Source: Alcaligenes sp. SORT26
GTDB taxonomy: Bacteria; Pseudomonadota; Gammaproteobacteria; Burkholderiales; Burkholderiaceae_B
DNA length: 64,000 nucleotides
Assembly: GCF_017377875.1 (NCBI RefSeq)
Contig: NZ_CP070975.1
Span: 1,736,001-1,800,000, forward strand
Direction: 5' to 3'
Shown: positions 26,143 through 36,116 of the stretch, one piece after another
How positions within the stretch are numbered: position 1 is the first letter of the stretch
Layout of the letters: the number at the start of each line of letters is the position of its first letter
Made by a program: the position numbers and the translations under genes
Notes under the pieces: model-generated
The model's database searches: none
Told to the model about the DNA's origin: nothing
Seen by the model: only the letters and a program-made list of their open reading frames with translations

Positions 26143-26667
26143 ATGCCCAATAAACAGCCCCTGACAACTGAATGGACCGAGCCAGAAGCAAGGGACGAAG
26201 TTTTGTCAGGGCATATGCAAAACGATATTGTGCGCATGATGCTGCGCCAGTTTGATGTGTACCTGGAAGCGAACAAGCACCAGTTGGCGCAGGCAGCGGG
26301 TCTGAGTCTGAATGAGTACAAGGCACTGGAATTTGTGCTGGAGCTCAAACCTCTGTCCCCCGGCAAGCTGGCCCAATTATTGAACCTTAGCCCCAGTGGT
26401 ACCCAAGCCTTGGTGACGCGTCTGGAAAATGCGGGCTACTTGCTGCGCAAGCCGCATCCGCGCGATGGGCGCATGACCAGCCTGTATCCCCATCACGAAC
26501 GCTGCAGACGCTTGATTGCCTCTATGGACCAGCCCGCGCATCAGATCATGAATGCCACGGCACACTACAGCACCAGTCAGTTAACGGCTTTGCATGACTT
26601 TCTGCTCAAGAGTCTGAACCATCTGCGTAACGAGGCCTTGGACGGATTGAAACGCAAAGCCAATTAA
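26143..26667 (+). CDS. MarR-type regulator of module 2
   Basis: The 174-residue protein has a winged helix (LNEYKALEFVLELKPLSPGKLAQLLNLSPSG, then TRLENAGYLLRKPHPRDGR) of the MarR family, with the conserved DGR wing. It is a paralogue of the regulator at 22536. ATG 26143 has AAGGACA upstream; an in-frame TTG at 26137 does not. It is 12 bases after the small repeat protein and before a strong terminator, so it ends the module 2 operon. Confidence 0.87.
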   Translation: MPNKQPLTTEWTEPEARDEVLSGHMQNDIVRMMLRQFDVYLEANKHQLAQAAGLSLNEYKALEFVLELKPLSPGKLAQLLNLSPSGTQALVTRLENAGYLLRKPHPRDGRMTSLYPHHERCRRLIASMDQPAHQIMNATAHYSTSQLTALHDFLLKSLNHLRNEALDGLKRKAN

Positions 26668-26694
26668 AAGCGGCGTCGTTTTCTTGCTGTTTTG

Positions 26695-26724
26695 CCCACC
26701 AGTGCCCCTGGTGGGTTTTTTTTT
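26695..26724 (+). terminator. Terminator of module 2
   Basis: The stem CCCACCAG/CTGGTGGG (26695-26702 and 26708-26715) is followed by nine T residues. It separates the repeat-protein region from the peptidase gene. Confidence 0.93.
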
Positions 26725-26840
26725 GTTAAGCCCCGCTAATTGCAGGGAGCGCTGCCTACCCAGCTAAACGGCCCCATGCTACAAAAGACACTGGTCGGCT
26801 TGGCTGGCTTTTTCATCGCTAAAACCGTAAGGATGTATTC

Positions 26841-29684
26841 ATGAAACTCTCGGTACTGATTGCCGCCCTGCGCTTGCGCCATCTGGCAGGGGCCGCGCTG
26901 CTGTCCAGCTCACTGGCAGCCTATGCTCTGCCCGCTGGTCTGGCCCAAGGCCCCTCTGTCGAAGGCGTCACTCAATACACGCTGGACAATGGCCTGCGCC
27001 TTGTTCTGGCCCCCGACGATTCCAAGCCCACCACCACCGTCAACATGACGTATCTGGTCGGTTCCCGACATGAAAATTACGGGCAAACCGGCATGGCTCA
27101 CCTGCTGGAACACATGCTGTTTCGCGGCACGCCCACCTTGCGCAATGCACTGGGAGAATTTTCCAAGCGCGGTCTGGAAGCCAACGGCACCACTTCTAGT
27201 GACCGTACCAATTACTTTGCCAGCTTTGCAGCAGATCCCGAAACCCTGAAGTGGTATCTGGACTGGCAGGCCGACGTGATGGTCAACGCCCTGATCGACA
27301 AGCAGGATCTGGTGGCAGAAATGCCGGTGGTGCGTAATGAAATGGAAAGCGGTGAAAACAGCCCTTTCCGTGTTCTGATGCAAAAGCTGACGGCCGCAGC
27401 CTACCAGTGGCATAGCTATGGCAAAACCACCATTGGTGCCCGCTCGGACGTAGAGAATGTGGATATCGAGCAGCTTCGCAAGTTCTACCACGACTACTAC
27501 CAACCTGATAACGCGGTGCTCTTTGTGACCGGGCAGTTCGATACCGAGCAGACTCTGGAAAACATTGCCAAGGCTTTTGGTTCTATTCCCAAACCGACCC
27601 GTACCCTGCGTCCTGAATACACGGTTGAACCAGTACAAGATGGCACACGTACCGTTACCTTGCGTCGTCACGGCGGCACGCCGCTGATCATGTCGCTGTA
27701 CCACCTGCCCAGCGCCGCCAGCCCAGAGTATATGGACCTGAGCCTGGGGATCAGCGCCCTGGGTGATACCCCCAGCGGGCAGTTGTACAAAAATCTGGTC
27801 AACAAGAATTTGGCCACCAGCGTGTTCAGTTTCGACTCGGAAAGCCACGATCCCGGCTACGCCCTGTTTGGTGCCGAGCTGAAACAAGACATGGATCAGC
27901 AAAAAGCCTTGAAGGCCATGAATGACACGCTGGAAGGCTTGGCCAAGTCCCCGCTGAAAGATGCCGATCTGGAACGTATCCGCAGCCAGTGGATGACGGG
28001 CTGGACCCAGACTTATGCCAATCCGGCCGGGCTGGCCAGCGCTCTTTCTGAAGCCGCTGCCAGTGGCGATTGGCGCTTGTTCTTCCTGCAGCGTGATCGG
28101 GTAGAAGCCGCCAAATTGCCACAAGTCCAAAAAGCGCTGGAAACCTGGCTGGTAGCCAGCAACCGCAGCAACGGCTTGTACATCCCCACAGAAAAACCTG
28201 TGCGTGCACCTGAAGCCAACGTCGTCGATGTTGCCAAACTGGTGCAAGACTACACCGGCAAGGACAGCGGCAAAACGGTAGAGGCCTTTGACCCCAGCCC
28301 CGCCAACATCATGGCCCGCACCGATCTGCAGCCTTTATCTTTGGGCAAGGATCTGGGCGAAGTGAAGATGGCACTACTACCTAAAGGTACTCGCGCTGAC
28401 CGTGTAGAAGCACGCTTGTCCTTCAAATTTGGTTCGCCCGATCAGCTCAAGAACCAGACGGCTGCCGCCGCTGCCGTTGCCAGCCTGCTGACAACAGGCA
28501 CCAAGACACTGAATCGCGAACAGATTTCCGATCAGTTCACCGCTATGCAAACTCAGTTCAGCACCAGCGGTTCCAATGGTCGCTTGTACCTGACGCTGTC
28601 CTCCAACCGTGAGAACCTGCCCAAAGCCATTGCTCTGGCGCTGGACGTGCTGCGCAACGCAAACTTCCCCGAGGACGAGCTGAAGAAATATCAGCAAGCC
28701 GTGGTCACCGATCTGAAATCGGCCAGTACTGAGCCTGCTGCCTTGGCAAGCCAGACGATCGAACGCTATACCAACCCATGGCCCAAAGACGATATCCGCT
28801 ACACGCCCAGCTTTGAAGAGGGCATAGAACGGGTGCAAGCCGTTACGATCAAGCAGGTGCGGGACTTCCATCAAAAATTCTACGGTACGGGCGATGTCGC
28901 CTTTAGCGCCGTAGGTGACTTTGACAAGGAAGAGGTTCGCAAGGCTTTGGCTGATGGTTTGAAAGGCTGGCGCAAAGCCCCGACCTACCAGCGTCCGGAT
29001 GATCCTTTGCAAACCGTTGCTCCCAAGGTGTTTGACATCAACACCCCGGACAAGGCAAACGCCTTCTATCTGGCCGATCTGGGCCTGAAGCTGCAAGACA
29101 GCGATGCCGACTTCCCGGCTGTCTATCTGGCCAACTACTTGCTGGGGCTGTCTGAAACCTCGCGCCTGTGGAACCGCGTACGTGTGGAAGATGGCTTGTC
29201 CTATAACGTACGTAGCCAAGTGGATGCGTCCAGCTATGAGCCGAATGGTTCGTGGACGGTGTATGCCATCCACGCTCCCAGCAATAGCGAAAAGCTGAGC
29301 AAAACCATTGATGAAGTACTGACTCAAACCCTAAAAGACGGCTTTAGCGAGCAAGAGGTCAAGGAAGGCGTGAATGCCTTGCTGAACTACCGCCGCTTGT
29401 CGCGTAGCCAGGACACGGTGGTCAGCAGCGCGTGGCTGAACTATCTGGATCTGGGCCGCAGCTTTGAATGGTCGGAGAAAATGGACCAGGATCTGCAAAA
29501 GCTCAATGCGGAACAGGTCAATACAGTTTTACGTAAATACCTGAAACCCAAGGACATGGTCGTGGCGATTGCCGCTGACCACGAGCGTCAGAAGCAAGGT
29601 GCAGCGGCTCCTGAAGCCGAGGCAAGCGAACAAGCCCCCACTCCTGCATCGACGGCCCCTGCAGCACTGGAAGCTCAACCCTGA
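26841..29684 (+). CDS. M16-family metallopeptidase, periplasmic
   Basis: The 947-residue protein has a signal peptide ending near GLAQ and two M16 halves. The first half carries the inverted zinc motif HLLEH (His87, Glu90, His91) and a downstream RNEMESGEN glutamate as third ligand, so it is likely active. The second half (about residues 490-900) has no HxxEH and should be the inactive partner domain. The size and layout match pitrilysin/PqqL-type insulinase-family enzymes that degrade peptides in the periplasm. A C-terminal Ala/Glu/Pro-rich tail follows. The ATG has AAGGA upstream. The substrate is unknown. Confidence 0.9.
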   Translation: MKLSVLIAALRLRHLAGAALLSSSLAAYALPAGLAQGPSVEGVTQYTLDNGLRLVLAPDDSKPTTTVNMTYLVGSRHENYGQTGMAHLLEHMLFRGTPTLRNALGEFSKRGLEANGTTSSDRTNYFASFAADPETLKWYLDWQADVMVNALIDKQDLVAEMPVVRNEMESGENSPFRVLMQKLTAAAYQWHSYGKTTIGARSDVENVDIEQLRKFYHDYYQPDNAVLFVTGQFDTEQTLENIAKAFGSIPKPTRTLRPEYTVEPVQDGTRTVTLRRHGGTPLIMSLYHLPSAASPEYMDLSLGISALGDTPSGQLYKNLVNKNLATSVFSFDSESHDPGYALFGAELKQDMDQQKALKAMNDTLEGLAKSPLKDADLERIRSQWMTGWTQTYANPAGLASALSEAAASGDWRLFFLQRDRVEAAKLPQVQKALETWLVASNRSNGLYIPTEKPVRAPEANVVDVAKLVQDYTGKDSGKTVEAFDPSPANIMARTDLQPLSLGKDLGEVKMALLPKGTRADRVEARLSFKFGSPDQLKNQTAAAAAVASLLTTGTKTLNREQISDQFTAMQTQFSTSGSNGRLYLTLSSNRENLPKAIALALDVLRNANFPEDELKKYQQAVVTDLKSASTEPAALASQTIERYTNPWPKDDIRYTPSFEEGIERVQAVTIKQVRDFHQKFYGTGDVAFSAVGDFDKEEVRKALADGLKGWRKAPTYQRPDDPLQTVAPKVFDINTPDKANAFYLADLGLKLQDSDADFPAVYLANYLLGLSETSRLWNRVRVEDGLSYNVRSQVDASSYEPNGSWTVYAIHAPSNSEKLSKTIDEVLTQTLKDGFSEQEVKEGVNALLNYRRLSRSQDTVVSSAWLNYLDLGRSFEWSEKMDQDLQKLNAEQVNTVLRKYLKPKDMVVAIAADHERQKQGAAAPEAEASEQAPTPASTAPAALEAQP

Positions 29685-29721
29685 TCGGTAAAGCACAAGG
29701 CTTGCTCAGGCAGGCATAAAA

Positions 29722-29751
29722 AAGCCCGGTACTTTCGTACCGGGCTTTTTA
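29722..29751. terminator. Bidirectional terminator between peptidase gene and dnaJ
   Basis: The 11-base stem AAGCCCGGTAC/GTACCGGGCTT with a TTTC loop is flanked by A-rich and T-rich runs. It serves both convergent genes. Confidence 0.93.
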
Positions 29752-29772
29752 TTTCGCTTTCCCTTGCAGGAT

Positions 29773-30906
29773 TCAGGAGAAGAAACCCTTCACCTTGTCC
29801 GTCCAGGATTCGCTTTTGGGCGAGTGCTTGACGCCACCATCGCTCAAGGCCTGTTCAAACTGACGCAGCAATTTCTTTTGCTCGTCGTTCAGACGCACAG
29901 GGGTCTCGATTTGAATGTGGCAGTACAAGTCACCGGGGTAGCTGGAGCGCAGGCCCTTGATACCCTTGCCGCGCAAGCGGAACGTCTTGCCCACTTGAGT
30001 GCCCTCAGGAATGGTGATTTCGCCACGCCCTGTCAGGGTAGGTACTTCCACCGTTCCACCCAGCGCTGCCGTGGTGAATGGGATAGTCAGTTCGCAGTGC
30101 AGATCCTCGCCGTCACGCTGGAAAATACCGTGCGGCTTGATGCGGATTTCCACATACAAGTCACCGGCAGGACCACCGTTGACGCCAGGCTCGCCATTAC
30201 CGCTGGAGCGGATGCGCATGCCATCATCAATACCGGCTGGAATCTTGACCTGCAAGGTCTTGGTCTTTTTGACCTTGCCCTCACCGTGACACACCACGCA
30301 GGGGTCCGCAATTTCCTTGCCGCTACCGTGACAGGTCGGGCAGGTTTGCTGCATGCTGAAAATGCCCTGCTGCATACGGACAGCGCCACTGCCTTGGCAG
30401 GTACGGCAAGTCTGTGCAGAGGTACCGGGTTTGGCACCCGAACCCGAGCAGGTTTCGCAATTTTCCCAGCTTGGTACGCGAATTTCAGTATCAAAACCGG
30501 CCGCTGCCTGCTCCAGGCTGATGTCCAGCGAGTAGCGCAAATCTGCACCGCGGTATACCTGAGGGCCACCGCCGCGACGTCCGCCGCCACCACCGAAGAT
30601 TTCGCCAAAAATATCGCCAAAGGCGTCTGCAAATCCGGCCCCGCCCATGCCGCCACCCATACCGCCCATGCCAGCGTTGGGATCGACTCCGGCATGACCA
30701 TAGCGGTCATAGGCTTCGCGTTTCTGTTCGTCGGACAGGATCTCGTACGCTTCCTTGGCTTCCTTGAACTTTTCCTCGGCGTCCTTGCTATCCGGATTAC
30801 GGTCAGGGTGGAACTTCATGGCCAGCTTGCGATACGCCTTGCGGAGTTCATCCTGCGTCGCATTTTTGGCCACACCGAGAATTTCGTATAAATCGCGTTT
30901 TGCCAT
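29773..30906 (-). CDS. dnaJ: DnaJ, Hsp40 co-chaperone
   Basis: The 377-residue protein has an N-terminal J domain with the HPD motif (KFHPDRNP) and a Gly/Phe-rich region ([19 protein letters not shown]). Four CxxCxGxG zinc-binding motifs follow ([32 protein letters not shown]) and then the C-terminal substrate-binding domain. It delivers unfolded proteins to DnaK and stimulates its ATPase. Its length and domain order are canonical. It follows dnaK by 102 bases with a hairpin between them, and may be made from the dnaK promoter. Confidence 0.97.
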   Translation of the reverse strand: MAKRDLYEILGVAKNATQDELRKAYRKLAMKFHPDRNPDSKDAEEKFKEAKEAYEILSDEQKREAYDRYGHAGVDPNAGMGGMGGGMGGAGFADAFGDIFGEIFGGGGGRRGGGPQVYRGADLRYSLDISLEQAAAGFDTEIRVPSWENCETCSGSGAKPGTSAQTCRTCQGSGAVRMQQGIFSMQQTCPTCHGSGKEIADPCVVCHGEGKVKKTKTLQVKIPAGIDDGMRIRSSGNGEPGVNGGPAGDLYVEIRIKPHGIFQRDGEDLHCELTIPFTTAALGGTVEVPTLTGRGEITIPEGTQVGKTFRLRGKGIKGLRSSYPGDLYCHIQIETPVRLNDEQKKLLRQFEQALSDGGVKHSPKSESWTDKVKGFFS

Positions 30907-30948
30907 GTTTGATTAACGACGTCTAAACGCCGCTGATTGAATAATAAT

Positions 30949-30983
30949 GCCCGATCTCCAGCGTATGCCGCCAAAGATCGGGC
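30949..30983 (-). other. Hairpin between dnaK and dnaJ
   Basis: The 9-base stem GCCCGATCT (30949-30957) and AGATCGGGC (30975-30983) has a 17-base loop. On the minus strand it is followed by an AT-rich stretch rather than a clean T-run. It could attenuate read-through from dnaK to dnaJ or protect the dnaK mRNA. Confidence 0.5.
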
Positions 30984-31008
30984 CAGGGAACCTTACTCAG
31001 GCTCGCAA

Positions 31009-32934
31009 TTACTGATCGCGTTTGACTTCTTTAAAGTCAGCGTCGACCACGTTCTCGTCGGCGGGCTGCTGGGCCGTACCTTCAGCACCTTCTTGTGCTG
31101 CGGCTTGAGCCTGCATGTCGGCGTACATCTTCTCGCCCAGTTTCTGCGAGGCTACACCCAGTGCTTCCACCTTGGCGTCGATGGCTTCCTTATCGCCTTC
31201 TTTCAGAGTTTCCTCCAGGTCAGCGATTGCCTTTTCGATGGCTTCTTTCTCTTCCGCTTCCAGCTTGTCGCCATAGTCCGTCATGGACTTGCGAGTGGAG
31301 TGGATCAAGGCTTCAGCCTGGTTGCGAGCAACCGCCAGTTCAGCGATACGGTGGTCTTCAGCCGCGTTCACTTCGGCATCTTTCACCATGCGCTCGATCT
31401 CCTCGTCGGACAAACCGGAGTTTGCCTTGATGGTGATCTTGTTCTCTTTGCCTGTGCCCTTGTCTTTGGCGGACACGTGCAAGATACCGTTGGCGTCGAT
31501 GTCGAAGGTCACTTCAATCTGTGGCAGGCCACGTGCTGCTGGTGGAATACCTTCCAGATTGAACTCGCCCAAAGCCTTGTTACCGGCAGCGATTTCGCGC
31601 TCGCCCTGGAACACTTTGATGGTCACAGCAGGCTGGTTATCGTCAGCCGTGGAGAACACTTGCGAATGACGCGTAGGAATCGTGGTGTTCTTCTGGATCA
31701 TCTTGGTCATGACGCCACCCAGGGTTTCGATACCCAGGGACAGAGGAGTCACGTCCAGCAGCAAGACGTCAGTACGGTCGCCCGACAAGACGGAACCTTG
31801 AATGGCTGCACCAGCGGCCACGGCTTCGTCAGGGTTGATGTCTTTACGTGGTTCACGGCCAAAGAACTCTTTAACGCGCTCTTGCACCTTGGGCATACGG
31901 CTCATGCCGCCGACCAGGATAACGTCGTCGATTTCCGAAACCTTCACACCAGCGTCCTTGATAGCAACGCGGCAAGGCTCGATCGTGCGTTCGATCAGGT
32001 CTTCAACCAGCGCTTCCAGCTTGGAGCGGGTGATCTTCAGGTTCAAGTGCTTGGGACCGGAAGCGTCTGCCGTGATGTAAGGCAGGTTGATTTCGGTCTG
32101 CTGCGTCGAGGACAGTTCGATCTTGGCTTTTTCAGCGGATTCTTTCAGACGCTGCAAGGCCAGCACATCTTTGGACAGATCCACGCCGCTTTCTTTCTTG
32201 AACTCGGCAATGATGTAGTCGATGATGCGCTTGTCAAAGTCTTCGCCACCCAGGAAGGTGTCGCCGTTGGTCGAGAGCACTTCAAACTGTTTCTCGCCAT
32301 CGATATCAGCGATTTCGATGATGGAAACGTCGAACGTACCGCCACCCAAGTCATACACAGCAATCTTGCGATCACCCTTTTCAGCCTTGTCCAGACCGAA
32401 AGCCAAAGCCGCAGCGGTTGGCTCGTTGATGATGCGCTTGACTTCCAGACCGGCAATGCGGCCTGCATCCTTGGTTGCCTGACGCTGGCTGTCGTTAAAG
32501 TAAGCAGGCACGGTAATCACGGCCTCGGTTACTTCTTCGCCCAGGTAGTCTTCGGCAGTTTTCTTCATTTTGCGCAAGATATCGGCAGACACTTGCTGAG
32601 GAGCCATCTTCTTGCCTTGAGCTTCCACCCATGCGTCGCCGTTGTCGGCGGCAACAATGGTGTAAGGCACGTGGTCGATGTCTGTTTGTACGGCTTTTTC
32701 CGTGAACTTACGGCCAATCAAACGCTTGACAGCGAAGATGGTGTTCGTAGGGTTGGTAACAGCCTGGCGCTTGGCGGGTGCGCCAACCAGGATTTCACCG
32801 TCCTGCATGTAAGCCACGATGGAAGGGGTCGTGCGACCGCCTTCGGCATTTTCGATAATACGAACCTGGTCACCGTCCAACACCGATACACAGCTATTGG
32901 TGGTTCCAAGGTCAATACCAATGATTTTGCCCAT
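31009..32934 (-). CDS. dnaK: DnaK, Hsp70 chaperone
   Basis: The 641-residue protein has the ATPase domain signatures [28 protein letters not shown] and [14 protein letters not shown]. The linker [15 protein letters not shown] leads into the substrate-binding domain, and the usual lid and Gln/Ala-rich tail follow. It folds and refolds proteins with DnaJ and GrpE. A sigma-32-type promoter lies about 55 bases upstream. Length and motifs are canonical. Confidence 0.98.
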   Translation of the reverse strand: MGKIIGIDLGTTNSCVSVLDGDQVRIIENAEGGRTTPSIVAYMQDGEILVGAPAKRQAVTNPTNTIFAVKRLIGRKFTEKAVQTDIDHVPYTIVAADNGDAWVEAQGKKMAPQQVSADILRKMKKTAEDYLGEEVTEAVITVPAYFNDSQRQATKDAGRIAGLEVKRIINEPTAAALAFGLDKAEKGDRKIAVYDLGGGTFDVSIIEIADIDGEKQFEVLSTNGDTFLGGEDFDKRIIDYIIAEFKKESGVDLSKDVLALQRLKESAEKAKIELSSTQQTEINLPYITADASGPKHLNLKITRSKLEALVEDLIERTIEPCRVAIKDAGVKVSEIDDVILVGGMSRMPKVQERVKEFFGREPRKDINPDEAVAAGAAIQGSVLSGDRTDVLLLDVTPLSLGIETLGGVMTKMIQKNTTIPTRHSQVFSTADDNQPAVTIKVFQGEREIAAGNKALGEFNLEGIPPAARGLPQIEVTFDIDANGILHVSAKDKGTGKENKITIKANSGLSDEEIERMVKDAEVNAAEDHRIAELAVARNQAEALIHSTRKSMTDYGDKLEAEEKEAIEKAIADLEETLKEGDKEAIDAKVEALGVASQKLGEKMYADMQAQAAAQEGAEGTAQQPADENVVDADFKEVKRDQ

Positions 32935-32989
32935 GATTTTTTACCTGACTAAAAGATTGATTGCGAAAGCAAATTGTTTGATGAAATGC

Positions 32990-33017
32990 ATATGGGGAAT
33001 ACTCCGAGCATTTCAAG
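32990..33017 (-). promoter_or_regulatory. Sigma-32 heat-shock promoter of dnaK
   Basis: On the minus strand CTTGAAA (33011-33017) and CCCCATAT (32990-32997) are 13 bases apart. Both match the heat-shock sigma factor consensus and lie before the dnaK start. Confidence 0.88.
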
Positions 33018-33070
33018 AGCGACCATCATTTTTTTTAACGGTGCCAGCAACAATCCGGGGAATTACACGT

Positions 33071-33118
33071 AAAAGCCTGTCAATTCCGGGCGGCCTGCCA
33101 GCACAGTCTGACGGGCTC
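33071..33118 (-). terminator. Probable terminator after grpE
   Basis: An imperfect stem (GAGCCCGTCA with TGACAGGCTT on the minus strand) is followed by TTTT just after the grpE stop codon. It implies that grpE and dnaK are separate transcription units, in keeping with their separate promoters. Confidence 0.55.
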
Positions 33119-33120
33119 GT

Positions 33121-33711
33121 TTATTTAGGCGCCGACACCATGACCAAAGCGGGACGCAAAACGCGATCCGAAATGGTGTAGCCCTTTTGCAGCAATTGGG
33201 CTACCGCGCCTTCTTCAAATTCAGAAGGCACAGCCGAAATGGCTTGGTGCAGGTGCGGATCGAACTTGTCGCCCGCTTGCGGTGCCACTTCTTTCAGGTT
33301 GTTGCGCTCGAAAGCCTTGTTCAACTGGCGCAAGGTGGTTTCCACCCCTTCCTTCCAGGTTTCCGTGCTCTGCTCGGTCTGGGCCAGTGCGGCTTCCAGA
33401 CTGTCACGCACGGGGATCAGGCTTTCAGCAAAGGACTCGGTGCCAAACTTGCGGGCTTTAGAGACATCATCATCCGCACGACGGCGGATGTTTTCCACTT
33501 CGGCTTTGGCGCGCAGCAACTGGTCGTAGTACTGCGACACTTTTTCCTGGGCCTGGGCCAATTCAGTAGCCAGATCAGCCGAGTTTTCTTCGGGCTGCTG
33601 GCCCAGAATCTCTGGCTGGTCTTGCCCGACAGTACCCTGTTGTGCCTGTTCAGGCGTGTTTTCCGTCACTTCCCCGTCCAGAGGCTTATTGGGATCGGCA
33701 TGTGTAGCCAT
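33121..33711 (-). CDS. grpE: GrpE nucleotide exchange factor
   Basis: The 196-residue protein has an acidic N-terminus, a long helix ([34 protein letters not shown]) and a C-terminal beta-domain ([39 protein letters not shown]). GrpE releases ADP from DnaK. An in-frame extension to 33918 is unlikely because it runs back through the promoter; ATG 33711 has GGAGA upstream. A strong sigma-32 promoter lies just upstream. Confidence 0.96.
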   Translation of the reverse strand: MATHADPNKPLDGEVTENTPEQAQQGTVGQDQPEILGQQPEENSADLATELAQAQEKVSQYYDQLLRAKAEVENIRRRADDDVSKARKFGTESFAESLIPVRDSLEAALAQTEQSTETWKEGVETTLRQLNKAFERNNLKEVAPQAGDKFDPHLHQAISAVPSEFEEGAVAQLLQKGYTISDRVLRPALVMVSAPK

Positions 33712-33748
33712 TCGATGTATCTCCACTACAGAATTCGTTGATCGCATG

Positions 33749-33777
33749 AAAATGGGGGCATCTGCCCCCAGTTCAAG
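33749..33777 (-). promoter_or_regulatory. Sigma-32 heat-shock promoter of grpE
   Basis: On the minus strand CTTGAA (33772-33777) and CCCCATTTT (33749-33757) are 14 bases apart, close to the heat-shock consensus. The start codon lies about 40 bases downstream. Confidence 0.88.
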
Positions 33778-33826
33778 ACCTGCCTTTGTATTTTTGCTGG
33801 CCTGGCCCTTCAAAAACCGGCTGCGG

Positions 33827-34912
33827 CTATCGGGTAGGCACCAGACGGCTGGGTAACCAGCCGCCCAAATGTTGCACAGCCAGCCGCCCCAGGCCCTCAA
33901 TCCATTGCGGATCGTCATTCAGGCAAGGGATGTAATGGAACTCGCGACCGCCCTCTTCCAGAAAAGCGTCACGGCACTCCACCTGAATTTCTTCCAGCGT
34001 TTCCAGACAATCGGCCAGAAAGCCAGGGCAGACAGCATCCACACGTCCCACCCCCTGCTTGCCCCATTCGCGCAAAGTGGGTTCGGTGTAGGGTTCCAGC
34101 CAGCGCTGCGCACCAAAACGACTTTGAAAGGCCATATGCACTTCGACGGCAGGCTCATCCAGCGCCGCACGCAAGGCATCCGCCGTTTCACGGCAATCGC
34201 GGTAATAGGGGTCACCCAGTTCCACGCAGCGGCGTGGCAAACCGTGAAAGCTCAATAACAAACGCTCTGGTTTGCCATGTTCATCCCAATAGCGACGAAT
34301 CTGCGCCGCCAAGGGGCCGATGTAATCCGGGTGGGTGTGATAGCGCTTGATGAAACGCAGCTCGGGCTGATTGCGCTGCTTGCCCAGATGGGCCGCCACG
34401 CAATCGACCGCGGTGGCCGTGGTGCTGGCCGCATACTGAGGGTACAGCGGCAAGGTCAAAATGCGCTCACAACCAGCCGCTTTCAACTTGTCCAGGCCAC
34501 TGGCAATAGACGGGTTGCCGTAACGCATGCCCAGCTCTACTTTCACGTCGTGACCTTGTCCCTGCAACAGCTCCTGCAAGCCATCTGCCTGCGCCTGGCT
34601 GTACACCAGCAAGGGCGCGCCATTTTGCAACCAGATGTCCTTGTAGCGCGGTGCCAGCTTGCTGGGACGACGCGGCAAGATGAACAGACGCAAAATAATC
34701 TGCCAGACAGGCTGAGGGATCTCGATCACTCGGGGGTCAGACAGGAATTCGCCCAGATAGCGCCGAATCGACGCTGCATCAGGCTGATCCGGCGTACCCA
34801 GATTGACCAGCAAAATGCCGACAGGCCCGGCCTCGCGTACCGGAGCCTGCTCATTGAACATATCGGCGTCCTGCGCTTCGGGCAAATAAGGAGAAGCAAA
34901 CAACTTGGGCAT
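33827..34912 (-). CDS. hemH: Ferrochelatase
   Basis: The product (361 residues from ATG 34912) is a class I ferrochelatase: [13 protein letters not shown] at the N-terminus, [17 protein letters not shown], the catalytic histidine in [19 protein letters not shown], and [16 protein letters not shown]. It inserts Fe(II) into protoporphyrin IX, the last step of haem synthesis, at the inner face of the cytoplasmic membrane. The frame is open to 34972, three bases from the hrcA stop, and ATG 34861 (MFNEQAP) has the best ribosome-binding site, so the start is uncertain. It probably shares a transcript with hrcA. Confidence 0.94.
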   Translation of the reverse strand: MPKLFASPYLPEAQDADMFNEQAPVREAGPVGILLVNLGTPDQPDAASIRRYLGEFLSDPRVIEIPQPVWQIILRLFILPRRPSKLAPRYKDIWLQNGAPLLVYSQAQADGLQELLQGQGHDVKVELGMRYGNPSIASGLDKLKAAGCERILTLPLYPQYAASTTATAVDCVAAHLGKQRNQPELRFIKRYHTHPDYIGPLAAQIRRYWDEHGKPERLLLSFHGLPRRCVELGDPYYRDCRETADALRAALDEPAVEVHMAFQSRFGAQRWLEPYTEPTLREWGKQGVGRVDAVCPGFLADCLETLEEIQVECRDAFLEEGGREFHYIPCLNDDPQWIEGLGRLAVQHLGGWLPSRLVPTR

Positions 34913-34975
34913 GATGATTAGTGCGTTAGACAGCCAGATTGCCTTCAGCCCAAGAACAGACTGAAGGCCCATCGT

Positions 34976-35989
34976 TTAACTGGCAGAGTGATGGCTCAAG
35001 GCATTGGACAATAGCCGCGCTGTAATGTCCACGATAGGAATCACACGATCATACGCCATACGCGATGGCCCAATCACGCCCAGCGTACCCACAACCTTGC
35101 CGTCCACACCGTAAGGCGCGGTGATCACAGACACATCATCCACCGGCAAAAGCTGGGAATCCCCACCAATGTAAATTTGTACGCCATCGGCCTGACTGGA
35201 GACATCCAGCAAGTGCAGCAGATCGGTTTTTTTCTCGAATAGAGAGAACAAGCGCCGCAGGCGATCCATATCCGCCACCATTTCCGTGACATTCAGCAAT
35301 TTGCTCTCGCCCGCGATGACAACCGCCTCTTCACTATCAGGCTGGTGGCTACCCACATCCACCGCTTGTTGCATCAAACGTGAAATATCCACCTGCAAAG
35401 AACTGAGCTCTTGCGACAAGGCCAGCTTGACGGACTCAAAAGACATGCCCGAGAAGTGCTGATTGAAAAAGTTGCTGGCCTCGACCAGTTCCTGTTCCAG
35501 ATAATCCCGGGGCACGAACAGAATGCGGTTCTGCACATCGCCATCCGGGGTGACGATAATCAGCAACACTCGCTTGTCGGACAGGCGAATAAACTCAATC
35601 TGCCTGAAGGTCTGCGCCTTTTTTGGCGCCAGCACCACACCGGCAAACTGCGACAGATTCGACAGCAGCGAAGCGGCGGAACTGACGGCGCGGTTAGGCT
35701 CATCAAAAGGCAAATACTGGCTTAGATTGCGGGCATCGGGCCGCTCGAAACGCTCTGCCGCCAGGAGGCGATCCACAAACAGGCGGTAGCCTTTAGGCGT
35801 GGGAATGCGCCCCGCCGAGGTGTGGGGGCTATGAATCAGGCCCAGGCCTTCCAGCTCCGCCATCACATTACGTATCGTGGCCGGAGAAAAATCAAAAATG
35901 GTTGATAAGGTGCGGGACCCTACCGGCTGACCGTCGGCAATGTAGCGTTCGATCAGTACCTTCAACAAGGCATTTGCTCTGTCATCCAT
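34976..35989 (-). CDS. hrcA: HrcA heat-shock repressor
   Basis: The 337-residue protein has an N-terminal winged helix ([58 protein letters not shown]) and a GAF-like C-terminal domain ([33 protein letters not shown]). HrcA binds CIRCE elements (TTAGCACTC-N9-GAGTGCTAA) and represses groE and sometimes dnaK. No CIRCE sequence was found in this window, so its targets lie elsewhere. The start at 35989 (MDDRANALL) is preferred by comparison with the family over 36013. Confidence 0.95.
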   Translation of the reverse strand: MDDRANALLKVLIERYIADGQPVGSRTLSTIFDFSPATIRNVMAELEGLGLIHSPHTSAGRIPTPKGYRLFVDRLLAAERFERPDARNLSQYLPFDEPNRAVSSAASLLSNLSQFAGVVLAPKKAQTFRQIEFIRLSDKRVLLIIVTPDGDVQNRILFVPRDYLEQELVEASNFFNQHFSGMSFESVKLALSQELSSLQVDISRLMQQAVDVGSHQPDSEEAVVIAGESKLLNVTEMVADMDRLRRLFSLFEKKTDLLHLLDVSSQADGVQIYIGGDSQLLPVDDVSVITAPYGVDGKVVGTLGVIGPSRMAYDRVIPIVDITARLLSNALSHHSAS

Positions 35990-36053
35990 GTCGCGTACGT
36001 CACTTAAAAACACCAGCTCTGCATGATAAAGGGGAGAATCTTACAGCCAAGCC

Positions 36054-36069
36054 TAGAGTGGCAACTCTA
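36054..36069. promoter_or_regulatory. Palindrome in the hrcA-nadK intergenic region
   Basis: TAGAGT-GGCA-ACTCTA is a perfect 6-base inverted repeat and overlaps a TATAAT-type -10 box (36068-36073) facing nadK. No good -35 box was seen. It is a candidate operator. Confidence 0.35.
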
Positions 36070-36116
36070 TAATCCACTGATCGCCATTATTTCATTAAAC
36101 ATAAGGTTTTCGCCCC

